A stretch of 64,000 bases of DNA from Annona cherimola (Eukaryota > Streptophyta > Magnoliopsida > Magnoliales > Annonaceae), in assembly GCA_030490835.1 (NCBI GenBank), contig CM059974.1, forward strand, positions 3,975,501 to 4,039,500, read 5' to 3'. Positions 36,745 to 47,100 of the stretch are shown here, one piece after another. Position 1 is the stretch's first letter. Each line of letters begins with the position of its first letter. Under the pieces are notes generated by a model. That model saw only the letters and a program-made list of their open reading frames with translations. It had not been told where the DNA came from and did not search any database. The position numbers were made by a program, and so were the translations under genes.

Positions 36745-37045
36745 GGGAAAATTGCGTCATAGACCCTCTAATTATGCGTATTGGCATTTTGGACCCCGAT
36801 GTTTGCGTATTAGCATTTTAGACCTCCAAAAGTTTCGACCTTTGCATTTTACCTCTCGCGCCCTCACGGCGTCAAAAAATCAGCGTCTGGCCGTCCGAAA
36901 TGACGAGAATACCCATGACAAAAAAGCAGAGGCAACGACACCAGACCGGCCACCTAGAGGAAACTGAAGGTAAAGGTGGTGAGCGGCTTCGGCCACAACA
37001 TCCCAAAACTGACGTGCCCATCCGCAGCCGAAGCATCAAGCAGCA
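36745..37045 (+). repeat. Left terminal inverted repeat of the Pack-MULE
   Basis: 301 bp. The reverse complement matches 39091-39377 along the full length, with scattered substitutions and one 13-base insertion. Confidence 0.9.
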
Positions 37046-37292
37046 GGGCGACGGTGATCAGCATGGGCAAGTACAACACAAACATCCAAGTGAATGTCGC
37101 AAAGCAGACGATGACGGTGGATTCAAGAGTGGGTCTTCGGATTTGATTAATAAGGTGGAAGACGGTGACAGTGACGATGGATTCAAGAGTAGGTCTTTGG
37201 GATTTCTCCTTCGCATTGCATGTTACTGCACGATAGTAGTTTTTGCTGCCCTCTTCTCTTCTACCCTTCCTTCTGTTCCATCTCAAGGCTAG
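36900..37292 (+). CDS. Hypothetical ORF starting inside the MULE left repeat
   Basis: 130 codons with an ATG start at 36900 inside the left inverted repeat, reading out into the element interior. The first half is basic and comes from the repeat. The second half has a duplicated DDGGFKS/DDGFKS motif and a hydrophobic stretch (IACYCTIVVFAALFSS) near the end. I do not recognise it. It may be a chance frame, but Pack-MULEs are known to produce such chimeric frames. Confidence 0.2.
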   Translation: MTRIPMTKKQRQRHQTGHLEETEGKGGERLRPQHPKTDVPIRSRSIKQQGDGDQHGQVQHKHPSECRKADDDGGFKSGSSDLINKVEDGDSDDGFKSRSLGFLLRIACYCTIVVFAALFSSTLPSVPSQG

Positions 37293-38048
37293 ATTAGGCA
37301 TGTTGTTGTTGCTAAATTTTTGAATTAGACGGATTTAACTGCAAACAGATGCTGCTGATCATGATTGAAAATGAGTTTCAAGATGGCCATTTCGGTTGCA
37401 TCAAAGCTGACTGGATGAGTGGCAGATTTGCAGTCGCTGGTTTCTGGTGGGTTGAAGGGAAGGGGTGACCTTGCCAGTTGATGAAGAAGAAAGGTGGCCA
37501 TGGCTGTCCTTATAGGATTTTATGTCCGGTACTGTAAGGTAGGCTGATGGATTAGCAACCTGATTGAAATCATTGGTGGCTACCAGCTTCAACAGAGCAA
37601 CTGGAGTTTGGGATTTTTTTTTAGTTTCAAATTGGGGGCTGCAAGCAGTTGAATTTGTTTCTGAAATTTTTAGATGCTGGTTGCAAGGATTGTACCATGG
37701 ATGTCGGATTTGGTTTATGAGGAAGGAATGAGTTAGCTGTTGATTTTTTGGTGGTGATGAGATGGTGTTTGGAGGCAAGGTGGTGAAAATGACCGGGGTG
37801 TTAGTGATGGGCTAATTGGGGAATTTCCATGGATACCGCCATTTGTCATATTAATTGTTTTTAATAAGCTGAGGGCATCTGCCATTTGATTCGGGCTCTT
37901 TGGATGGTATGTGGATGGTTGCGCAAGGGGTGGAAATTGGATCCCTAATTCGGTCGTTGCAGAAATACAAATGACGGTGTGTTAACCAAAAGCATGGAGA
38001 AATTTTCCAGCAACATATATGATTCAGGTTGAGCTTTGGTCTGCATAC

Positions 38049-39090
38049 CATCTTCCATTCAGGATCAATATCCATGGCAACCCTTACAAACTCTTTGTCG
38101 AGGAATGGCACCCGAGCTTCCAGACCCCATGCCGAGGTTGCTTTGTTAGCTCTCAAGCAATCATACTGATGGAGGGCCTTTATCTACAGGGCAAGGATCA
38201 TGTAATTAGATGACTGCAGAAATGAGAAGGAAGATTTCTGGACTAACTAAATACTCATTGAATGTATGCATACCTTGCGACATGTCTTAAGGTGGAACTC
38301 TTCTTTGTTGGGTGCCTTGTGGAAATACAGGTATCCCCCAAATACCTCATCAGATCCTTTACCAGAGAGAACCATCTTCACACGCAAGGATTTAATCTTA
38401 CGGGATATGAGAAACATGGGTATGCTTGCCCTGATGGTGGTAACATCATATGTTTCGATATGGTAGATAACATCTTTAATTGCATCAATACCATCCTGCC
38501 AAAAATCCCCACAATTATTTAACTACCACAAACATTCGATCCAAACTAGTTTAGCAACGGTAGGAACAGGATTACTGCGACGCATTTCAGATTACATTAC
38601 CTGAACAGTGAAATGGAACTCATGGTGAATAGTCCCAAGATAGTCTGCAACCTCCTTGGCAGCCTTCAAATCAGGTGATCCCTGACCAAAAGATGAACAG
38701 ACCTTGGAGTTAAGGTCATTCCCTTTAAAATTACGAAAATCGTATGATGAACACAAGTGGTCCTTGCATCTACCTCAAGGCCAACACAGAAGGAATGGAG
38801 ATGTGCTCCCCATTGCTTGCCAGCTTTGGTGCCTGCCAGGTGTCGTGCAGTCACAGCAGTAACCAATGACAAATCAAGCCCGCCCGACAGCAGCACTCCG
38901 AAGGGGACATCCGTCATGAGCCTCTTGATCACAGCATGTTGTAAACAGAGGTAAATTCAAGAGCAGCAATCAGGCAAATTTTACACATGTTTATAGATTA
39001 TTAGACTACCAACAGGCAACCGGAGTAAGTACAATGAATTAGACTAGAGCTTACATCTTCAAATGCCTTCCTCAAAACCAGAGGATCATA
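38049..39090 (-). pseudogene. Captured asparagine synthetase gene fragment (five exons with introns)
   Basis: Minus-strand exons: 39055-39090 (YDPLVLRKAFED), 38774-38935 (…[14 protein letters not shown]…), 38601-38681, 38274-38495 and 38049-38183 (…[18 protein letters not shown]…). Together they hold 212 codons of the C-terminal synthetase domain of plant glutamine-dependent asparagine synthetase, all in frame and without stops. The N-terminal glutaminase half and the last exons are missing. Damage to function is visible: the PPi-loop SGGLDSS reads SGGLDLS, the SGEGSDE motif reads SGKGSDE, and the acceptor before 38935 has AT instead of AG. The fragment begins exactly where the MULE right repeat ends (39090/39091), which marks the capture junction. 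It cannot make active enzyme. Antisense or small-RNA effects on the parent gene are possible but unproven. Confidence 0.9.
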
Positions 39091-39377
39091 TGCTGCTTGA
39101 TGCTTTGGCTGCGGATGAGCACGTCAGTTTTGGGATGTTGTGGCCGAAGCCGCTCACCACCTTTATCTTCAGTTTCCTCTAGGTGGCCGGTCTAGTGTCG
39201 TGGCCCTGCTTTTTCTGTCATGGGTATTCTCGTCATTTCGGACGGCCAGACGCTGTGAGGGCGCGGGGGGTAAAATGCAAAGGTCGAAACTTTTGGGAGT
39301 CTAAAATGCTAATACACAAACATCGGAGTCCAAAATGCCAATACGCATAGTTAGAGGGTCTACGACGCAATTTTCCC
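39091..39377 (-). repeat. Right terminal inverted repeat of the Pack-MULE
   Basis: 287 bp, the inverted partner of 36745-37045. Its inner end abuts the captured exon. Confidence 0.9.
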
Positions 39378-40473
39378 CAAACTAAACTTGCAGTTGGCAA
39401 GTGTTGAATTCACACCAGCAACATCAAAGGCATCAATATGAAACTTCAAAATATAATTATCAACTCAAAACATATTACTAGCATTAATTCTTTTGGGTGG
39501 GGCTAACCTATAGTGTCAGACTCTATTCTATCCCGCTATGCTTGCAGAGATGGTCTCATGAACATCGAAAGCTTGCAATTGCGATGATGTTGGCACAGTC
39601 TATGTAAAATAGCTCCGCCATTTTAAGTTTATTATGGCATTTTTAGGTAGAAATTTTTGCAAATATGTTTATAACGTTTGACTAATATGACATCTATATT
39701 GAAATTGTAAATATATTCACTAAGATTATATAAAATTACAAATGTATTCATTTTGTTAGGACTATTAAAATTTTTTTGTAAAATAATGATACTACACTTT
39801 AAGTCAAATAATATACTTGCAATTTTTAAAAATGTTGTAAATTTACCTAAAAAATCTAAAATACTAATATATGTAAAAATATATAAAATAATTAAATACC
39901 AAATATATCTACAATATCTGAAAAAATCGTAAGTTTCTCACTTAAGTTAGACAGTATTATCGTCATTTATAGAAAAGTGTAATAATGTCCAAAACGAAAG
40001 GTACACATTTGCAATTTTATATAAATCTTATACGCATATTTATAATTTTAGTAAATTTAAAGACATGGATGCAATATTTGTCAAACTTTGTATGCGTATT
40101 TGCAAAAATCTCATTTAGGTCAAAACTAATTGTATTAAACATTTTTATGTACTTCTCTTTGTGTGAAAAATTCGTCTGATTGAACAGGTCAGCATATAGA
40201 AATATTAAATTCCCTGGCTCTAAATAGGTTTTACTAGTTTTCATTACTAGGATCAGCGAATTGCAAACCAAGATGATTTTTACATACATTAACAAATGTA
40301 AAAAATAATGCGATTAGCTGGGATCTAGGAATGACAATATCACCATAAATTCAGGTGAAGCGGCGACGTAGAAAATTTTACTGTTAACACTCATCAGTCC
40401 CACTGAAATTTTTCTCATTTATTTTCCTACAGAAACGGACGTAATAATAATTACTTCAGTTGGAACTAGTTCA
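39378..40473. other. AT-rich non-coding spacer upstream of the 4CL gene
   Basis: I see no gene. The open frames at 39985-40295 on both strands are low-complexity and unrecognised. Confidence 0.35.
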
Positions 40474-40479
40474 CACGTG
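40474..40479. promoter_or_regulatory. G-box (CACGTG) upstream of the 4CL gene
   Basis: Perfect CACGTG in TCACACGTGC, 652 bp upstream of the 4CL ATG. Phenylpropanoid promoters often carry G-boxes. Function here is inferred. I did not find a clear AC element (ACCWAMC) in the proximal promoter. Confidence 0.35.
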
Positions 40480-41130
40480 CTGCGCACGAAGTCACACCTC
40501 TAACATAGCACGGAAAAGGACCTTATGCTTAGTAATGCATGATGAAATTAGAACTGCATTAGACCCATTAATAGCATGACATTCCAACAAATAAAGAAAG
40601 GGAATTAGTGACGGAGCACTGTATTTCGAGCATGCAACATGGCTTATTGTTCGGATTTTGGAGAGAATATGAAGAGGGGCAAAGAAAAACGAATGTTAGG
40701 TGGGCGTTGATGGGAAAAAAAAGCCTGTTTTTCTTGAAAGTGAGATGGGCGTGCTCCTTCCTCCACCTCATCTTTCACAGCTACCACCTCCTCACTCTAT
40801 TTCCTCTTAACTACCCCTTCACTCCATCTCCTTTATTTATTGCCATCGCTTTCTCTTTCCTCTGTCTGCCCTCTCTCTCTCTCTCTCAAACACCCACATA
40901 CATTTGTATTTGTGGGTGTTTTTTCATTCCCGTTTCCGTCTTCCCCTTGGAATCAGACGCAGAATCTTGTTCTGTGAACTGGGCTTTTGCTGAAATTGCT
41001 ACTTCTGCATCAAGTTTCTTGCAAGTTGGGTCTTTTGGGTTGGTACAATATCTTGACTCTGAACTGTTTTCATATTTGTGTGCTCTGTTTCGCCCTGTTT
41101 GTACTGTTTACAAGCCCATCAGAAAAAACC

Positions 41131-44100
41131 ATGCTGTCCATCGCCTCTCCCGACGCCCAGCCTTCCATCCAATCCCCCATTCCACCCCCTCAAACCACAC
41201 CGGCGGAAGCCTTCACGTTCCGGTCGAGGCTTCCCAACATCCCAATCTCCAACCACCTCCCCCTCCACACCTACTGCTTCGAGAACCTTTCCGAATTCTC
41301 CGACCGGCCCTGCCTCATCCAAGGCTCCAATGGCCGAATCTACTCCTACGCCGAGACCCACCTCATCTGCCAGAAAACCGCAGCCGGACTATCGAAGCTC
41401 GGCATCGGGAAAGGCGACGTCGTCATGATCCTCCTCCAGAACTGCCCCGAATTCGTGTTCGCCTTCATGGGCGCCTCCATGATCGGCGCCGTCACCACCA
41501 CTGCCAATCCCTTCTGCACCCCGGCAGAGATCTTCAAGCAATTCTCCCGCTCCTCCCCCAAGCTGGTCGTAACCGTATCGTCGTACGTCGACAAGCTCCG
41601 GGGTGACTTCGGCGGCGGCGAGAAGTTCCCCAGCTTCGGCGACGAGTTCACCGTCGTCACCGTCGACGGCCCACCAGAGAATTGCCTGCATTTCTCGATT
41701 TTATCTGAAGCCAACGAGCAAGACGTGCCGTCGGTCTCCATCGATCCCGAGGACGCCGTGGCGCTGCCATTCTCGTCGGGGACGACGGGGCTGCCCAAGG
41801 GCGTGGTTCTGACGCACAAGAGCCTGACGTCGAGCGTGGCCCAGCAAGTGGACGGCGACAATCCCAACTTACATTTGAAGCAGGAAGACGTTGTACTCTG
41901 CGTCCTTCCCCTGTTTCATATCTTCTCTCTCAACTCGGTTCTGCTCTGTGCTCTCCGAGCTGGCTCCGCCGTGCTGCTGATGCAGAAGTTCGAGATCGGG
42001 GCGTTGCTGGATCTGATACAGAGATTTCGGATATCCGTTGCGATGGTGGTGCCGCCATTGGTGCTGGCGCTGACGAAGAATCCGACGGTGGAGAGCTTCG
42101 ATCTGAGCTCGATCAGGCTCATCTTGTCCGGAGCAGCTCCCCTTGGGAAGGAGCTGGAGGACGCTCTCAGAAGTCGAGTTCCCCAGGCTGTCCTGGGCCA
42201 GGTATGCTGCTGTTTTCCCATGATTTTGCTTGATAATTTCTTCTTTTGAATCAAGATATTTTTTTAAAAAATATGTATATATTTCAAATTAAAAAAAAGA
42301 AACAGAGCTTCCTATTTCATTTTCATTAGGTCAGAGGAAATAATATGATATAATATAGATAATAATATCAAATGAAATAAATAGGAAGTGATAAATTTTT
42401 TAAATGGAAAGATCCAAAGCTGTAGTTAAAAAGTCATAGATACTTTACGATGGAACAGCAATACTATTGAAGGATTAAAAAAAAGTCATTTTTCCTTAAG
42501 TTTGGTAATGGGCAAATATAGGAGCTTTGGCACGGGAGGGCAGCTTGATATAGAGGGACTTCATTATTATTCGAGAGGGACAATCAACTAAAAGTAAAAC
42601 GGTATTCTAAAATATTTTGCAAAAGTTTCGATAAAATTATAGCATTTTTGAAAATTTTCGATACAAATCATCCATCATCACATTTTGATGTTTTATAAGT
42701 TAGAAGATTATTTCGATTATAAAATATATGTCATTTTTTATTCAAACTTGTTGCCGGAAATCTTATGAATTCTTATTTATAATGATTAAATAATATTTTT
42801 AATGTTATCGAAAAAATATTTTTAATAAAATAATGGGATTCATTTTATACTTATAACAAATACACATAATTCCTCTTATACTTATAATATTTCGTAAATT
42901 CCTTTTATACCCATAACATTTCACCATAAATTCCTTTCATACCTCGTTAAAACCACCATTATCTAACTCATTGGAAAGACGATTTTACCCATTTAAAATT
43001 TTTTAATTGAGATAATTTAACCTTAACATGACTCAATTGATGGTAGTAAATAATTAATATAAGATATTAAATAACTTGAAAGTCAAATTAAGATTAATTT
43101 ATTTTAATTAGAAAAAAATTTAAAAGAACGAAATCGTCTTTTCAATAAGATGTATAATAGTAGTTTTAACGGTGTAGTATGAGAGAAATTTATGGTAAAA
43201 TATTATGAGTATAAAAGGAATTTACGAAATATTGTAGATATAAAAGGAATGATATATATTTATTATGGGTATAAGAGTAATTATCACTAAAATGATCTAT
43301 TAACGTATAAAAATATCTACAGCAATAATTAGGATGCGGAGTTCATTCTCTCATTTCATCTTCGTAAAGTGCACTTTCGTTGCGTTCCGTGTCAAAATGC
43401 AGAGCCGATGACAATGGTAGAGCCACGTGTCTGTCTACTCACCTCGAAACAGCGCCCAGTCTTCGTACACGTTTCATGGACCTCAAGCCTTGTTTTTTCT
43501 GGTGGTTGTTAGAGCGCCGACTTGATCCTGCGGCGAGGGGTCAACTCGGGTCGGTTCCTTAACGTGAATCGGGTTGACCTCGGATCCGATACTAATCCGA
43601 ATTCATATATAAAAAACCTACCCATATCAAACCACACAAAAACCTTTAGAAATTCAATTATTTTTTACATCTTCTTATATAATTATTCTACTTTTTAATC
43701 ATTATGACACAACTATTTATACAATTAATCTATCTATTTTAATTTTATTCTTTTTATTATTTATCATTACTCTGATCATATTAAATCTATTCTCCAAATT
43801 CAAAAGTTTTTATATTAAAAAATTTTCATCCAAAAGTTTTATAATTTTCCACCCACACTCTTAGTTTATTTTAAAATTCAAGTTATCTAAGTGAGTTAAC
43901 AATTCACTTAATGATTCTTATAAATTCATTGTATCATTTAGATAACAAGTATCTCTATTTTGCAACCACGCCCCGTAGCACAATGGTAATGCACTTGGGC
44001 ATTTATGCTCCCTCAGTTCCAAGTTCGACACTGGGATAGAGCTTGTCCCGGGTCGTCGAACAAGGGTGTGTTTGACAATAAGAAAAAAAATGCCAAGATA

Positions 44101-47100
44101 AAATTTTTCACAATTCATAATTATATTAATTTTTAATCATTTTTTTATATCTTCTATATAACTACCATATTTAAAATTATTTCTACATAACTAACTATAC
44201 AATTAATCTATCTATGTTGACTTTATTCTCTTTACTCATTATTATTATCCATACCATATTATATCATTCTCTTCAAATTTAAAAATTTTTATACTAAAAA
44301 ATTTTTCATCAAAAAGTTTTATCGCTTCCCGAATATACTTATAATTTATTATATGAATAGTTAAATAAAAGATATAAAATAATTAACCAACCAACAAATT
44401 ATTATTAAGCTATTAAGTGTTAAATCTTAAAATATTATTTCAAGACCATCAATTATTGATTAATTTGCATTTAGCAATGATAAGACAAGAACTGAAATTA
44501 TTTAACCATCAAAACCATTGTAATAAACTTCTAAAAACCTGCTATTCACGGAAAAATTTCAAATTAAAACAATAAATAATGAAATATGTATTGAAGTAAT
44601 TTTTAGGTTAAAATATTTAAAATTTTATTTCGTAGGTTATTTAGATTTTTTGCATTTAGTAATGATAAAACAAGAACTTAAATTATTTAACCATTAAAAG
44701 CATTGTAATGAACTTCTAAAAACTTGCAATTCACAGAGAAATTTCAAGTTAATATAAATAATAAACTATTTATTGAAGTTATTTTTAGGTTAATATTTAA
44801 AATTTTATTATTTGGGTTATTTAGATTGATTTAGTTTAGGTTTTGAGTTATACTGTTTGGATTATCGTCGACCTAAACTAAATTAAATGTGATTCAATTT
44901 GGGCTAAAACCAAATTAAAAAAAATTCTAAAATCTCAAAAGTACCGCCAAATTTATTTAACTTTCGGATCTTTTTAGGTTGTTTCCGGCTCTGCATAAAC
45001 TGAGTTATACCTATTTCAAACCCTCCGCCGCTCTGACCATCAATATGATTTTCGTTTTTTGGGTTGAATTTTTAAGGAGCTGAGACTACTGTGAAATTTC
45101 CGTGACAAACACTTAGGGCTTGTTTGGCTCCATTTTCATGGCAAATCGAATTGCTGACGTATTACGCATAGAAACATCTGAGCCGTGATTCTCATGTTGT
45201 ATCTTAGTCGTGTGCGATCAGAACATCATTATCTACTTATATATTTCTCCTTTCGAATCTTTCCTATATATCTTTAAGCTATCGGTGCACAAATGTCAAA
45301 TGACAGCGTTTTCTTCATCAACATCTTAAAAATAATTTTAAATCATTTCTTGTTGCATAGAAGCTGATCCCTTCTTAAAATAAGAATATGATTTGGTGTT
45401 AGAGACGGATTATTTGAATGGTCGTCCAATAATAGGTGCTGATTTGATTTGATTCTAGAGATCTTAATTTCAGTCAGTCAAAAAAATCATGCCGCACGCA
45501 TCAGTCATTAATATAGGAAGCATGCAGGATCTGAGAACCGTGACCGTAGATTTGCGGGTTATCCCATGGCCAATGGCATGCAGTATTCATACCTACCACC
45601 GCGCCAGTTGTTGGTGCTAGCCCTGGACGTGATTCTCTCTCTCCCCCCAGCCCCACGATCAAAGACATGACTTTTAAATGAATTTCCAAAGATTGATCAG
45701 CTGACTTACGGTCCACCTCTCATCGTCTTGTATTTCAAGTTTGCACAGCAGTCTCGAAGGAGCCCTGACTTTTCAATACTCCTCCTCCCTCCCTTCTTTC
45801 ATGAGAAGTTGCATTTCTTATAACAATTCAATATTAAGTGGACTGAATCTTCTTTTTTTTTTTTTTTTTTTTTTAAAAAAAATTTCCTTTCTGTGTTTTG
45901 TCAATGAAAAAAATGATAGCCAGCACACGATTCATGTGACCGGCAAAGAGTCCCATCTAGGATGAAAAAAATTCAAGCTTCGAGCCTCAATAGCTGAAGT
46001 TTATATTCTATTTTCTAGAGCAATGTTTACATTATCGAATTTACATCCTTGGAACTATAATTGCAATATATATTTGAGTTAAATTGTAAATACAAATAAT
46101 TAGAAAAAATGTTAAGGTTTGCAAAATAAGACTTTGCAAAATAAGGCTCCACATCTATGGAACCTCCCTTCTATGTAACCTTTTTATTTTAATATTTTAA
46201 TGACTAATAAAAAATATACTTCATTTTTTTATTCAATATCATTTTTATGATCATAAAAACTCTCATTTGTTTAGTATTATGTAATTGGGCTCCATCTATA
46301 AAATATTTTAATAAATAAATAATTTTTAAGTATTATGTTTAATATACAAATCATCTAAAAATATGATTATCGTATGGATAAATAATTTTATAAAATATTA
46401 TTATATTCTAATATATAGATGAATGAATTTAAATATTTTTCTTAATTTAAATACGAATATCTTTTTTTGTGCAAATGTTGCTCATGCACATATTTGATTA
46501 GGTTGAACTTGGTTTCCTAATTAAAAATGTGAGATTGAATAGAATGAATGGATTGAATTCTACATTAATCATTAATATCTTAAAAGATAAAAGAGGTTAC
46601 ACAAAGCTAAAGCCGTGCAAAATATATTCCCTATGTACATTTTTGTAAATGATTTGGCATTTTAATGGTTTAACAATTGTATTTTAAATCGTTTTTTATA
46701 TCTTTCTTATCATAGTACTTTCCTAATTTTCTCTTGGAACTTTTTCTCCATTCTTTAAACCCCAAACTCACTTGTATAATAATCTTATTTACATTACAAC
46801 TTTTGACATTTCTAATATAATTTGTCACATTCCGATATGTGATAAAATGTTTTATCCAATCACCTCATTCTATCTATGTATCATTTCATCATCGTAAGCA
46901 ACTTACAGAAAGGGTGTGATTGGGGGAGGATGTTTTAATGCAACGGAATGCAACAAAATTTCAATGCATCGGGCTAGGAATTTTATTTTTTCAATTTTTG
47001 ATAAAATTCTTAATCTAGGTGTATTTAATCTATAAATTAAGTTTTAATATTTTTGAAAATATGTATATATTTTTTATTTTAAAAAACACGGAGGTAATAG

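Larger units (their letters stand above)
36745..39377. mobile_element. Pack-MULE-like element carrying asparagine synthetase exons
   Basis: The 2.6-kb element has long terminal inverted repeats: left 36745-37045 and right 39091-39377. Both begin with GGGAAAATTGCGTC at their outer ends and end with CATCAAGCAGCA at their inner ends. The left repeat has about 13 extra bases near 36868. Long, similar inverted repeats with a GGGAAAATTGC start are typical of Mutator-like elements. The 9-bp flanks (ACAAATAAA, CAAACTAAA) agree at 6 of 9 positions, so the target duplication is only weakly supported. No transposase is present. The interior next to the right repeat is a five-exon piece of an asparagine synthetase gene, which makes this a gene-capturing (Pack-MULE) derivative. 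Confidence 0.85.

Noticed and set aside
38049..39090. A functional asparagine synthetase gene
   Set aside because: Both gene ends are missing, it lies between transposon inverted repeats, and a splice acceptor and catalytic motifs are altered.
36736..39386. A clear 9-bp target duplication for the Pack-MULE
   Set aside because: The flanks agree at only 6 of 9 positions in AT-rich DNA, so I do not count it as proof.
40987..41130. 48-codon hydrophobic N-terminal extension of 4CL in the same open frame
   Set aside because: The frame is open but its first codon at 40987 is TTG and no ATG occurs before 41131. The family length also fits a start at 41131.
43972..44055. A functional tRNA gene
   Set aside because: A- and B-box-like motifs are present, but I could not pair a proper acceptor stem or anticodon arm.
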